This document shows, in pieces, positions 1 to 12,378 of a DNA stretch of 64,000 bases. Position 1 is the first letter of the stretch, and the number at the start of each line of letters is the position of its first letter. The DNA is from Beverwykella pulmonaria. Lineage: Eukaryota > Ascomycota > Dothideomycetes > Pleosporales > Melanommataceae. Under the pieces are notes generated by a model. The model did no database searches. It saw nothing but the letters and a program-made list of their open reading frames with translations, and was not told the origin of the DNA. The position numbers were made by a program, and so were the translations under genes. The stretch covers positions 434,001 to 498,000 of the forward strand of contig BCHH01000001.1 of the NCBI GenBank assembly GCA_001599595.1, given 5' to 3'.

Positions 1-185
1 CATTTTTTCTTCTATGGGCAATACCATCTATTTATTGATTCTAATGGATCAATCATCAAAATTATATTTCAAATATTCTTTCTTGAAACGCTCCTTACCT
101 TCGGCTGACACCTCCTCGAATACATCCGCACTCTCTGCTCTCAAGGATTTCTAGACACCCTACAAGGAGCTTCTATCAGGAATAG

Positions 186-414
186 TTTATTACCTTTCTG
201 GTACTGCCATCGACGACTTTAAATGCCAGGTGTTTTCCCAAAAGAGATTTCCTGGGAACCGCCCTTTGTAACTCTCTTGCCGGTCTTCGGTGGTGAAGGT
301 CTTGTAGTATACCTGCGCGAAGGGGTCGGTTAGGTTCAACTGGGTGACTTGGGTTGCGGCGGCATCTCGGTCGCCGAGAGTGACTGGTTGGATTTGGAGT
401 GGCAAAGTTGTTGA
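186..414 (-). pseudogene. GNAT-type N-acetyltransferase N-terminal relic
   Basis: The minus strand encodes a piece that resembles the start of fungal GNAT acetyltransferases: a beta strand of the LPLQIQPVTLGDRDA type followed by a W/FxxNLFWE stretch and then KVVDGSTRKVI, the usual 'diagnostic' strand before the acetyl-CoA site. The first part and the KVVDGS part lie in different frames that meet near position 240, so a frameshift separates them. No start codon, no downstream acetyl-CoA binding motif and no stop-compatible continuation were found. I infer a truncated, frameshifted relic. Family assignment is by eye and moderate at best. Confidence 0.4.
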
Positions 415-429
415 TGAGGTTATAATCAA

Positions 430-1755
430 GATAATGTAGAACGCTGTATAAACTATACTCGTGTTCCAAGTCTTTCACGTGCAATCTACCGAAATTTCGG
501 TAAGCCATTCTTCGTGATCATCAGGCCTTCCATACTTAACCACAACAAACCAGATCGCGGAGATAAAGTCGTAAACATTTGTAACCGTTTGTTACCAGTA
601 TTGGAACAAAAAGATCTTAGACCTACCATTATACAATTCCGAGTAAAGGAATCGGACTAATTCAACATACGTGCCCAATGAAGTCTTGATTTTCATGTCA
701 TAGCTCCGAAAAGGGAGCAAACTTTCTTTCGCACTAATCAAAATACGCTACCGCCGGCCCGGTCCCGCCCCGTCCTTACCCTTCAGCGCCAACAAAAGGT
801 CTTCTCGCTGTCCAAGGGGACATTTTCCATCACATGTGGCATAACGTCCTGTGATCGCATCGTCCAAAGCAACTTCCTTACTCAAGGCCGTCCACAGATA
901 CGTATGTGGTAGATAGATTTCTTTAGCAACGGAATGTATGGATAATGCAAGTACCAAGTAGTGGTCTGCCACACGTTTGACTGACAGCTGCCTGGATTTC
1001 CAGCGATGGAGATAACGCCCATTTTCCGTCTAGAGCGTTTCGCGAATTCGGACGCGGCGAACCAAGTCGCCGTCTTTAAGGCACGGTAGTGTCGTCTGAT
1101 GGCGTGACCAAAGTTCAATCGGAACTCTCCCTTCGGCACCATGAGCTCGACCAGAACAGTCGCAGCCCAGACGCCCTGCACTTATTGCAATTGAGGATAT
1201 ACTTTGGTGGCCATGAGTAGATTAGCAAGAGTCACAAAGCATGATAACTATGAAGTACTCCAAGGAATTTAGTGCGAAACCACAAGTATGGGGCTATCTA
1301 CGAGTTATACAGGGGCGACAGCCATGCTCGGATCCCTTTCAGCTGGAACGTTGAACAGTCAAAACAGGAGAGCGCGAATGCCTGTCAATACGGGCTTATC
1401 GCGTATCAACCAATCAACATCACAAATTAAAATGAGAAATTCAAATACGAACCCGTTCATTCAGCCCGTCAACCCATCCCTGTGCCTAATTCCCTAAAAG
1501 AAGCTTTCGAGGCTTGGTTGCGGGCACTAAAATGCTTAATTTAATTACTCGTGATACGAAAAACGACATTTTTGCGAAACACGAGGTGGCGAGGTATGCG
1601 CTGTGCTTGGGGGATATTTTTCTTAGACACTACATATACTCCCCCTTTCCGCCCCCTCACCTTCCCTTTCTCTCTCTATAGCCTTTAATTCTCCAACAAG
1701 ATCTTTCCAAACCAAACCTTCATTCCTTACATCCTCCCATTCAATCCAATTCAAA
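430..1755. other. Gene-poor stretch, nothing recognised
   Basis: Only short open frames are present. A minus-strand frame around 880-1181 has fairly protein-like composition but no recognisable family, start context or splice signals. A pyrimidine-rich run just before 1750 looks like the promoter and leader of the next gene. Confidence 0.4.
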
Positions 1756-2310
1756 ATGCGCTCCACAATCCTATTCACCACACTCTTTACCGCCAGCGTT
1801 TTCGCTTCCCCGCGTCCCGATGTCGAGGTTGTACAAATCCGCCAAGTCGAAAAGCGCCTGAATCCCAGCTCCATCGACCTTGGTAATCTCATCCCCTCCG
1901 CCTGCATCCCACCCGTGGACGTCTTGTCCATACCAACCCCGCCCCCGGCCGTCGTTTCCGCTATTGCCAGCTGGACGAATCCGTGCCAAATACCCTCGAT
2001 CACCGGTTCTGCGGGGTCGCAATACACCTCCTACACCAGTGCGCTCAGCTCATGGGCTAAGGAGAATTCGGCGAAACTTGAGAGCTGGGAATCGGCTTAT
2101 AAGACGGCGTGTCCTTACGCAGCAACAATGAGTATGCCGACTGTCCTGCCGACTGATACTGCGTTGCTTAGCCTGGCGAGTTGTGGTGTGACAGGGAAGG
2201 GGAGCACAGTGGCAGGGAAGGGGAGCACAGGGGCTGCACCTCAGCAGACAGCATATGCGGCTGCGGCAGGAATACTAGCGGGTTTCGCAGGTGTTGTTGC
2301 TGCACTCTAA
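1756..2310 (+). CDS. Small secreted GPI-anchor-type protein
   Basis: A single-exon frame of 184 residues begins with a classical signal peptide (MRSTILFTTLFTASVFA, then SPRP). A KR pair near residue 35 could be a Kex2-type cut site. The middle has four Cys residues and regularly spaced Pro and Ser. The end is Gly/Ser/Thr-rich followed by a hydrophobic tail (AAAAGILAGFAGVVAAL), the layout of fungal cell-surface proteins processed by GPI transamidase. The start follows a CT-rich leader and has a good ATG context (caaaATGcg). No enzymatic family is recognised. It probably sits in the membrane or wall. The GPI attachment is inferred from the C-terminal pattern alone. Confidence 0.72.
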   Translation: MRSTILFTTLFTASVFASPRPDVEVVQIRQVEKRLNPSSIDLGNLIPSACIPPVDVLSIPTPPPAVVSAIASWTNPCQIPSITGSAGSQYTSYTSALSSWAKENSAKLESWESAYKTACPYAATMSMPTVLPTDTALLSLASCGVTGKGSTVAGKGSTGAAPQQTAYAAAAGILAGFAGVVAAL

Positions 2311-4149
2311 ACGCCCGGACTATCAAAAGGCCCATTGTGTAAAGTTGGGCGCATGGCGGAAACTTTTCTTGAGTCGAAAGAGGGCAGTCTGTATTCTGAG
2401 AATGAATAACTTGACGAGGGTATTTATTCTTGTTGCAGAACGGAGTGAGTTGGTCAATTTTGCATAGAGATTTTTCTTATTAATATCAGCCAACACGGCT
2501 ATCTTATCACGTGTTGCATCAATTTTGTATTATGTATGTAAGCAGGGTGGTGATTAGAGGGTATGAAGATTTATTGTGTGGCATATCCACGTGACTGGTA
2601 GTGTCCTAGGCTTACAATATATGCTCTCATCGAGTATAATACTTGCAGTCACTCACTAGCTAGTAATCAACCAGTTCCTTCTATTCTGATGTTTCCCTCC
2701 GTTAAAATACTGTTTTCTTCTCTATTGGGAAAGCCACTTGATCATTCTTCTAGCCTCGCCTTCCTGTGACAACGTAGTGCTGATAACTCGACTCTGTTTG
2801 TTGTTGTTTAATAAGAAGGTAAAAAAACTCTGCTATTTTCTCCTAGAGTAAATTCCGAAGCGCAGACCTCCGCGCCCAAGAAGCGTGTTAATCCGGCAAT
2901 ATTGTAGAGTATATCGAGGATACTGTGGTCTGTATCGTTTCTGTAAGGCGAAGCTCTCAGAAACACTCTCCCTTTCCCAGAAAGTAACAAGAAGATGACA
3001 CCAATTTAAGTGCAAGTTATCTAACGATTCTTTTGACCAGAAATTCGAAGGCGGAAATGCGACAGTGTGGCGCTTGCCGTGACCAGCAGACACAGCAATG
3101 CCAACTTGAGGTCGAACAGCATCTTGATAACAAGGAGGTAATAACAGAGTGTGATAGATAATTAAACAAGAAAAATGAATTGTTGAAAGAATGTGGGGTA
3201 GACTGACTAAGTCGTATTTGTCGTGAATGATAAAGAAGGCCTTGGAGCGTCCTGAAGGACCCCGGTGTACTAACCAACCCACATGTTCGTATCGTGCGAT
3301 ATCTCGGTTCTGTCCACAGTTCAATTTTTCGTAGACAGGATATTTGGATGCATTCTCCGGTTGTTTCAATCTCTATGCAATAATTGTTAATGGCAGATGC
3401 GAAGTGTCGACGTGTCCAGATACAACCTTGAGTGATCTGTGTCTGACTACCAAGCATCGCCCTACACTTGTAGTACATGCGATCGGGTTTTCCGATGGCT
3501 GATTTGTTCCGAACATGCCTTACCGTGGCCTCTATTCTGACTTACTAAGGCAATCCTGATATTGCCACGGCAGCCAAATCTTGCCCGTGTTACACACCGG
3601 ATCTGTCAACAGGTAACCTGTCAATCATAGCTAAAAGCCGGAACATGTTACCGCGAGCATGATGATAGATGGATATTGAACCGGAGTTATCCCTTTGCAG
3701 CAAGCTTGCCTTGATACTGAAGGAGTAAATATACCATTGCCTGGATAGAGTCAATCTGATATTGTGCGCTGAACGACTACTGCCCGTTTTGACAGCCAAG
3801 GCAGTTACTGTACCGTAGGGCTTGCGGTGATGAGAGGCGTAGTTGATGATGAAGGGCAAGATGTGGCGAAATGTGAAATTTCTAAATGGTTAGCTTAAGC
3901 GAAGTCCGGTCTGGTGGGGTTTTTCTGGCAGCACGTGACGCTTGACACTGACCAGCTCCGATCAGTGTGTGATTAACCGCCCTTTGCTTTAATATCAAAT
4001 CTATCTCTCCTATCGTACGCTGTGTTAGCCAACTAAGAGTAACATTGACTAATATCAAACCTCTACCCCAACTCCACTCCATTGCCGCTTGATGCTTGGA
4101 TCCCTTCACCACCTAGGCTCACATTCTCAAATCCTATCCCTACGCACAA
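2311..4149. other. Intergenic region without a supportable gene
   Basis: Overlapping minus-strand frames between 2808 and 3860 were examined. They share bases in several frames, lack consistent splice sites and match nothing I recognise. A degraded dispersed repeat lies at 2587-2623. Confidence 0.35.
2587..2623 (+). repeat. Dispersed repeat fragment, copy A
   Basis: The segment starting CCACGTGACTGGTAG matches 11326-11362 almost base for base over about 37 bp. Most differences are A/G or C/T transitions. It may be the edge of an old repeat family; no full element is visible. Confidence 0.5.
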
Positions 4150-4644
4150 ATGGCTCTCACCATTGAAGCTCTGCGAGCCCGGAAGGCGGCCTGATCTGAA
4201 GAGGTGGCAGTATCGCCCGAATACAAAATAATATCCGCTCTAACACAGCAGGCAGACACCCAGCGTACAGACGTCGTAAAGCAGATGGCCGACTTTGCTG
4301 AAGCATCCCGTGATAGGCTCGGCGATCACCTCGTCGCCACCGCTGAAGCTGTCATCGAGCTAGGTAAACGTACTGCGGATGAGCAACAGTCTAAATCGGT
4401 TTCCTTCGTCAGTGAGCTCTAGAAGCAGAGAATGATTGACCCACAAACCGGCAAAACCCAGGTTTATGAAGGTGGAATTGTGTGGAAGGAAATGCCCACT
4501 TTTGAGTTCACATTCGCCGATGAGTTGCAAGGTTTAAGTAAGCATTTTAGGCAATCAGTTGTGGACTTTTTTCTAGCCTCTAGGGACCATTTTTCTCAAT
4601 CGAAGACAGCTAGCAAAATGCGATATTTTAGAAGTCGATACTGA
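4150..4644 (+). pseudogene. Open frame broken by two in-frame stops
   Basis: Starting at the ATG at 4150, one continuous frame runs to 4644 interrupted only by TGA (4192-4194) and TAG (4420-4422). The three pieces share the same frame and have convincing coding composition, including the stretch FAEASRDRLGDHLVATAEAV. TGA can derive from CGA and TAG from CAG by a single C-to-T change, the transition expected from RIP or CpG deamination. A short intron covering the TAG is possible but no good donor and acceptor pair was found. The family is not recognised. I read it as a recently inactivated gene of at least 164 codons. Confidence 0.5.
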
Positions 4645-6089
4645 TACAATACCTCATCCTACCATCAGTGCATTACTGCTTCGGACATCGCATGGCTGCG
4701 AGTCGCCTTCGACCCTCGTGATTTTCTATATCACACCATTTACTCCACCCTACTAAGTCTTCAACATCCATCAAAACTACAGCAATTCCTCAGGTAAATT
4801 TAATACTATATATATGAAGTCCGAAACAAATTTGCAGGAAGATTAAACTAGCTCGTCATACCAAATGGTCTTCTCATCCCGAACGGGTTTCTTGTCTCGA
4901 ACGGGACTCTCCTCCAAACAGAACCTTACAAAAATTTGGTCTTGGCCCAGATCTATGTAAATTGTGTTCTACTAGAAGAAGAGATGACGCTGGAAAAAAA
5001 TTCTCTCCTGATTTCCTAGCAGATGGAGATCAACGTAAAAGGCCAGCTCGCTTTCACCACACTCAACGGTCCTTATGTACCTGGCGTTCCCTGGAAGTTG
5101 TCGATGCGTGTTTCGTTTCGATGTTCTGGTCCCCGTTGAAGCTTCATCGTGATTCGTTCAATTTATCCAGAACAGGACTTATATATGACGCTTCTAGGAT
5201 AGATTTAATTTCATCGTGTACATGGATATACTATCCACAGTGACCGGGTACCATGAAGGATGTGTCATGAGATCAGCTTACCGCAAAACGGCCACCAAGG
5301 ACAGATCCATGTTTTTTTGTTCTTCAAAAGTAGACTAATATGCAGACTGTTTCGCAGAGACCTTCTTAACCTCATTAGATTATTTCGCGATGGTCATGTT
5401 TTGTGGCTGCTCTGACATAAACTCATTAACTGACAGAATCACTTTCGTGGTCCCCGCTTGTAGGTACTCTAGACGAGGAGAGTTTCGACGACAGCTTCAT
5501 AGCTACAACTCTGAGAAGGGTTATACACTATGCCGGGCCATTCTCTGAGACGGCTCAGTTTCATCTCGGCTTTCAAGTAATTCCTGACGTTGACGAGAAG
5601 GCAAATTTTCTAACCTGACCTGTAATCAACCCCTTAATCCCGACCGGGATACGCGACGTTTAGATAGCCCTTACATCAAACCATCATTATGAGCCAATGA
5701 AACGTTCAATTTTCTGCCAGGAGCTGCATCCTTCGAGGATGGCCCCCCACCTTCTGTTTAGCAAGGAGTATGGTGAGGGGTTGAAGCTGGAGCTTGGCGC
5801 GAACTACGCCGCATTGTTAATGAACATAGCCCACCCACCGCCTCAGGATTCCTCATGCATTGGAACTTTACCTCAAGTTTACCGAAATCTTGCTTCAGGA
5901 ACCTTTGCCATTTAGGTAAACCGCGTCACTGCAGAGTTAGATCATAGTCATCAACCGTTCGAGCTAGAGAGAGTTGGGGGTCAGCCGGACCCTAGTCATT
6001 GGGGATATTAACCATTCATAAAGAAGAAACCTCTCTTAACTCTGGCAGCAACCTCAAAGCACGCCACTCCAAAATCTCAGGCCTGCACT
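4645..6089. other. Intergenic region, nothing recognised
   Basis: Small open frames (for example around 4962-5243 and 5697-5915) have no recognisable motif or splice partners. The last part before 6090 is presumably the promoter of the NLR-like gene. Confidence 0.35.
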
Positions 6090-9000
6090 ATGGTCAGCTA
6101 CCGACTCTTCCCTTCGTGCCCTTGTCGTGCTTCAACGACAGGCCTCTCCGTAATTCTTAAGGCTATATTGAACGATTTTCTAACTGTCACCATTCCAGAC
6201 AGGACCGAAGAATTTCCTGAAAGTCTTGGAGGAGGGAACAAACCCAAAGATTGAGTAAGCTGACACGTTCTCCTGCACCCGACTTGGCTAAATAGTGGAC
6301 AGTATTGTTGCGGTTCATGGATTGAACCCAAAGAATAAAGACAGCCATGCTGAAAAGACATGGACGGCCGGCGATAAACTTTGGTTGCGTCACTTCTTGG
6401 CGCCTAAGCTCCCAGAAGCAAGAATTCTTCTCTTTGGATACAACTCGAACGTCTCAAGAGATTCCAATGCGATGCACATTGGTGATCATGCTACGAACCT
6501 GTTGAATAGGCTGGTGGGCAAAAGGTCTGAGGACTCCGAGCGGCCGATTGTATTCGTGGCTCATAGCTTAGGGGGGTTAGTGGTAAAGAAGGTATGGCAC
6601 TTTCTGCCACTATTTTAATTCCTTAGTGCTTCACGGAAGAGAGTGCGGCTGAATTTTTGTATCTAGGCATTGGTTGAAGCAAAGTTAAACAAGGCATACG
6701 ATGCGATACGTAGAGCAACATACGGAATTGCTTTCTTTGCAACTCCCCATCTCGGCGGCAATTACGCTGCACTGGGGAAAATACTAAGTGACATTGCCAA
6801 TATAACCCTCCTAAATCCAAGGAGTACGCTAGTGAGTGATTTGCAGAAATCCTCCCCTTTCCTAGGGAGACTGAACGAAGACTTCCGGCACCAATTGGAG
6901 GATTACTATTTCGTGAATTTCTTTGAGACGAGATTTTATGGTGGTCTCGACGTGGTGAGTATTGGCGGCTGAATGATCTCTTTAAAGAACGGAACTCTGA
7001 CCAGTTCTAGATTGTTGACCGTGAATCTGCACGGCTGGGTCTTTCTGGTTCCCGTGAAGTCCTTGTGCCATTCGATGCCGATCACAACAACATTTGCAAA
7101 TTTGCTACCGAGAACAGCGACTATGAGCAAGTCGAACAGAACGTTATGCGGCTAGTCAAGGGTGCACTTGAGCTCCGGGCCGCCGTAGGGCGGGAGCGCC
7201 GTCGCTCATCTGCATCACCCTTCTTCAGCAGCCCTCGTCCCTTTTCTGAACGCCAGTTCTCCTCTCCTGCCCTTCATTCTGATGGGTATACAAGTACGGA
7301 CATGTTGGGATACTATGGTAGCCCAATTTGTGAGTAGTTCTGATGTCTCTGATAAACGCCTTTTAACATAATTCAAATGCTGCAGTTGAAGTTCCTCACA
7401 ACAAAAATCGCAACTTTGTCGGGCGACAAGATATCGTTCAAAGGGTAATCGATCATCTCACTTTGAACAGTGAGTTACAGCACAGGATAGCCTTCTACGG
7501 GCTCGGCGGGGTAGGGTATGAACTCCTGACCACCTTCGTATGAGTGTAACGAGGGAGGCTAATCTATTTAGTAAAACCGACTTAGCGATACAATGCGCAT
7601 ATACCATTGGAGAGTGTTATCCGGACATATCTGTGTTCTGGATCCAAGCCAGCAGCTTCGAGCATTCCCATCAATCTATCGTCAAAATCACTAGCATTCT
7701 CAAGACACCAGGAACCGACGCTCCCAACACTGATGTTTTTGGATTATTCCGGGACTACCTGCGGAAAAGCCACAGTGGTCGATGGGTTCTGATAATCGAT
7801 CACGCAGACGATTTTGAGAGCCTCACAGTGACCCCAGGAGATAGCGACAAGCACGTTCACCTCCAGTCGAAGAGACTTCTAGATTATATACCGGATTGCT
7901 CTCATGGCTCAGTGCTTCTCACTACTCGAAACAAAAAGGTTGCCACACGCTTCGCCGACAAGCAAGGCCTGGAGCAGATTCTTCCACTAAGCAGAAAGGA
8001 ATCTGAACAGCTAGTTCACCAATTGTTGGACTCGGAACAATGTCGGGATGGCGGCATCGATGAGTTAACGGACGTCTTGAATCACTTTCCTCTCGCCATC
8101 GTGCAAGCAACTTCATTCATTCGGGGCAACGGCATTACCGTCCAAACCTATCTTCAGCGTTATCGAGAAAACAAGAACAATGCGCTTGAGCTTTTTGGCC
8201 ATGGTCTCATCGAGTCAGACGATAGCGAAGCTGTGACAACGACATGGATGATCTCGTTCAAGCAGCTTCAGGCAAACAACGAATATGCGGCCAATTTGTT
8301 TTCCTTAATGGCGTATCTCGACCCTAGTGAAATCCCAGAATCCCTTCTTGGTGATATAGATCAAAGTATGACAGGGCTTCAGTTCGAGAAGGCATGTGGA
8401 GAGCTCAAAGCCTTTTCTTTTATCACTGAGGCCTACTCTATTCCGTCATCGGCATCATCTGGCGCGAATTCCCTACAGCGCTTATTGAACGTACAGCCCA
8501 TCGTACAACTCGTCATGCGTCTTTGGCTTCAGCAACACAATCAGACGACAAGATGGTCTGATGCTGCGCTGGTTGCAGTATCAAAGATATTCCCCCCCGC
8601 AGAAAGCTCGATGGAGCACTGGAGGGCATATGAAATGTACCTTCCGCATGTACAGGCAGTGTTGGATCACCTAAGTGAGTCCACAGGTGAGAAGCAATAC
8701 AAAGCTAATTTGCTGCATAATGTTTCGTGGTTCTTCCGGGTTCGAGGGTTTCACGACACTGCTGCGCGCATGGGACGTGAGGCGTTGGAAATCCGGAAGC
8801 AAATCCTTGGAGACGAAGATGAGGCCACTTTGGCCAGCGTACACAGCCTGTCTCGCATTCTGTTTGAGCAAGGCAAAATGGAAGAATCTGAACAGCTGCA
8901 GGTTCCAGTCATCGAAATATGCAAGCGCAATTTCGGTAACGAGCACAACTATGTTCTTAGGAGCCAAGGCCACCTAGCTGCAATACGTGGAGTACAGGGC

Positions 9001-10203
9001 AGGTATGAGGAAGCCCTCGAGCTACAGGAGAGCATCCTGGAAATCAGCGAAAGGAATTTAGGCCCGTGTCCAGCAACATGGCTCGCGATGCGCGATCTCG
9101 CTGTTACGTTAAGCTATATGGACCGTAAGACCGAAGCAAAGGAGCTACAACAAAAGGTATACACCGCACGACGAGAAAATCTTGGCGAGGACCACCCAGA
9201 GACTTTGGTCATAATGAACGACCTTGCTACCACATACATTGAACAATCGCGCTTCCAGGAAGCCGAAGTGTTGCTTATGAAGGTCACGGAGCATAGTAAG
9301 CGAATTCTGGGAGAAAGACATCCACACACTATCGCCGCATACGAAGCACTAAAGGAGGTGTTGAAAAGCCAAAAAAGGAAGTCGGAGCAGGCGAGGAGGC
9401 TAGAAGGAATTCTTCGGCAGATCAAGCGAGAGTGGAAAGAGAGTGAGGAGAACGCAGGGGTACGCAAGAGGCTAATGGTGAAAAGAACCTTGAGCAGTTC
9501 GGTCGTGACCTACGCGTACCGAAGGCCAACGGGGACAGTAGATGAGACGGACGAAGACAACAAAAGCGGGATGGGAGGCAATGACGTAGAGGGGCTAGGC
9601 TTAGGACTAACGCTTACAAATTCTCGGAGCCCAGTAATGGGCGAGAGCGAGGAGGAAGACGAAGATGAAGACGACACGGAGAGTGAGGAGTTTGAGACGG
9701 TCAAGAAAGGCTTGGTACTGATGATGAGGGGAATGATGAGTCTCCCCATTTTTAATATTGTTAAGGTCGCTCCGGCAGAAGAGCCTATACCGCAGTCGAT
9801 GCCAAACAATGCAATGCAGCATAATTCAATGAGCACGCCGCAGCTACACAGCATCGAGAACGGGGACTCTCTAGCGCAAGTACAGCCCGAACTAGAAGCG
9901 TCCAAGTCCGACACTGCTTTGACAACATCATCGTCCGAAAAGCCCGCATACAGCAACAATAAACTTCTCAGAACCATTGAGAAGAAGGTCGAGCGCAACA
10001 TCAACAAAGAGACCCGCGATACTCTGTTGAAAGAGAGCATTGACCTGCTTGAAACGACGAAAACGAAATGGAAGAAGACGAACCTTAGAGACTTGAGGGT
10101 ATCTTGGGCACCTAAGATTCAGGGTAAGAAAGAGAAGCAGGACGAAGCCTCAAACGAGACTGAAACTGAGACCGAGGTCGAATGCGACAAGGAAACTAAA
10201 TAG
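6090..10203 (+). CDS. NLR-like protein: SesB hydrolase - NB-ARC - TPR
   Basis: Seven exons (6090-6149, 6199-6254, 6303-6591, 6667-6954, 7011-7329, 7386-7515, 7572-10203) join in frame to 1257 residues. Residues about 38-250 form a SesB-type alpha/beta hydrolase: the IVAVHGLNP strand, then AHSLGG with nucleophile Ser127, then a GGNYAALGK segment. An NB-ARC/STAND ATPase follows, with P-loop GLGGVGKT at 376-383 split by intron 6, and a Walker-B-like WVLIIDHADD. From about 775 to 990 there are kinesin-light-chain-type TPRs (repeated LG-x-x-HP-x-T signatures). The C-terminus has a very acidic patch near 1080 and a Lys/Glu-rich tail. This architecture is known from fungal STAND proteins of the heterokaryon-incompatibility type: repeats sense a ligand, NB-ARC oligomerises, the N-terminal domain acts. 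Catalytic and P-loop residues are all present, so the gene looks functional. Its actual ligand is unknown. Confidence 0.88.
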
Positions 10204-11325
10204 AAAAGTTCGGATTGAGTGGGAGGGTTGATATACTTCCTTTTGTTAGCTATTGCTAAGTGAGTGCGTGCGGATGAGGAACTGCGTGAAGCAGGAAAGA
10301 AACCCGACTTAACTAATCGCCTTCTAAACTAGACTATTAGAGACTCGAACCCTTGCCCAATAGCGTATCTCTAAGTTGCTGTACCTGCTACTCGCTGCCG
10401 CATTCAGGTACACTTGCTAGGAGACAGGAAGATTTCACTATGCTACAACCAATGTTCTACCGGTATTTCGCTGTGTAGGGCGACAATTGTTGCGATCTGT
10501 AGCTGTGTCGAAGGACTAATCGTAAAAGGGATAAAAGCTTCTAGAATACCTGGGTATCGAGGCCGCCGAAGTATCAAAGAAAGTGAAAGTGAAAGTGTTA
10601 AATGGTTAAGGCAAAGGAGGCGATAAGAGAGGGCTCCTCGGGTTGCTTGAAAAGGATTCAAACGAACGTAAATTGCCAAACCACCTGCTGTAGGCTCCAA
10701 AAATATTGGATCCAAATCTAATAGTTAACACATTTCTATACTGCTTGTAGATGTGAAGTAAATAGGCCACGCATCGGTCTTGATTGAAGAATAAATGTTG
10801 ATAGACACCTACCATTTTGATCGTTCTTCAGAATGTGTCAACAAACACCTCAAATTTCCGAGGTGTTTGATTGTGAATCGATCTGCATAGTTTCATACCG
10901 CATCGAAACATGAGCGCGACCACGAAGTTCATTTGACTGCATGCATCACCGCTGGTACTATTTTAGACGCAAAGAAACATGACCAAGTGTCGTGCGGCGA
11001 ACATGGCGTCTCGCGATTTCCTTCCCTCCAGCATCTCTTCTTGCATTCCCATCGTAGACAGACCCTACCGCCATCCATGATACTACAGCAATACCATCTC
11101 CTTAGCGCCTCTACGCTGCTCGTCGAGCTTTCAACTACTGGTAATACCCGGTGAGCAGTTGTGAGTCCTGGGAGCAGCCATGGTTAAATGATCTTAGGGG
11201 ACGTATTGTAAGTAGGTGGGTGGCATGAAAAACACAATATGCATTGTAATACGCTCTGCGATGTGAGATGGCTGGATATATAGTCTTCAGTACGTGTGGC
11301 AGTGGACTGACTAGTTAGTGGATTA

Positions 11326-11362
11326 CCACGTGACATGGTGGTGTCCTGGGTTTACACATATG
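11326..11362 (+). repeat. Dispersed repeat fragment, copy B
   Basis: Begins CCACGTGACATGGTGG and aligns with copy A at 2587-2623 with two one-base indels and a few substitutions, mostly transitions. Both lie in gene-free DNA. Confidence 0.5.
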
Positions 11363-12349
11363 TTGAAAGCTTTCAGAGCCAGGAGGTCAAAATTAGGGGC
11401 TTGCATCAATCTGGCCTTGCGCCTGAAGGCTTTCTTGATCTTATTAACGTCCGAGTCCTTGCCAATTCCCAGGATCTCGCCATATGCCAGGTCTGAGAAC
11501 GAAAGGATTCTAAAGTCTCCTCTTTCCTACCCCTCCATCTGGACTGATTCTCACTCGTCAATACGAAAGAGGAGACTGTTTCCAATATAAAGAGAAGCGT
11601 TTTGTGATGCTAGATAGCTGAGATCTATACAGGCGGAGTAAGGGAGGTTGTGACCCGCAGTGGAATAGCGCGCTCGGAAGGCTGGTGATCTCGCACGATA
11701 GTAGGAATCGTTAGGCAATAAAACAATCCTAATCTAGCAGCCTCTGAAAAGCAGTCGTTATGAAACAGTCTTTCTCTTTCTTTTTCTTGTACAGTCGTGA
11801 CCCGTCCGTGGATGTCGCTTCCTCACCGAAAACTCGCCCCTGTTAATCCGAGCATCGCTCGGACCACTACCCTAACCACCTCTAGCCAGTACCAAAAACT
11901 AGCATCTCCTCTAAATACACTACAATATGCAGCCAAATCGGACTCTATAGGAGCCACTTTGGATCTGCATAAGGGAGTGGCTCGGATCAACTCCCATCCA
12001 ACTGAGAGGAAGAGGGTCAGGGTAAATGAAGCCATCGCCTCCACCTGTATTTCGCTGACAGACACGTCACCATTCAGCCTCACAGATGACTGCTGGTCGC
12101 TCTGTACTGTAACAGTGCATTGAAGCGGAATATAGTCTTTCAGTTTTGTGGAACAAAACCGCGAATTGTGCGATACATCTCTGGTAGCTAGCATCACGAA
12201 AATTCACTTCAGCTCTTCTCATCACAGACTCTCATTTCAACAAAAGCATCGTCAATTATTGAATATGGCGGGCGCGCTCGTGGAAGTTCAGCTTTTGATA
12301 TGGCCAATATACATGCAGTCGTAATCGTCATTGACGTTATCATCATTAA

Positions 12350-12375
12350 CATCATCATCATCATCATCACCATCA
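12350..12375 (+). repeat. ATC trinucleotide microsatellite
   Basis: A near-perfect run of ATC units lies just beyond the stop codon of the minus-strand DUF6594 gene, so it would be transcribed in its 3' UTR. Confidence 0.8.
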
Positions 12376-12378
12376 GAG

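Larger units (their letters stand above)
10204..12378. other. Long intergenic region with repeat debris
   Basis: No supportable gene was found in 2.2 kb. It includes a GAAAGT short tandem near 10575, the second copy of a dispersed repeat (11326-11362) and a CT-rich run near 11770. A plus-strand frame at 11797-12123 has no recognisable family. The end is the 3' side of the next gene. Confidence 0.4.

Noticed and set aside
2808..3860. Overlapping minus-strand frames of 60-178 residues
   Set aside because: No start context, splice signals or recognisable motifs; several frames share the same bases with equal quality, as in non-coding DNA.
11797..12123. Plus-strand frame of 108 residues
   Set aside because: No signal peptide, domain or splice partner, and an overlapping minus-strand frame of 124 residues is equally open.
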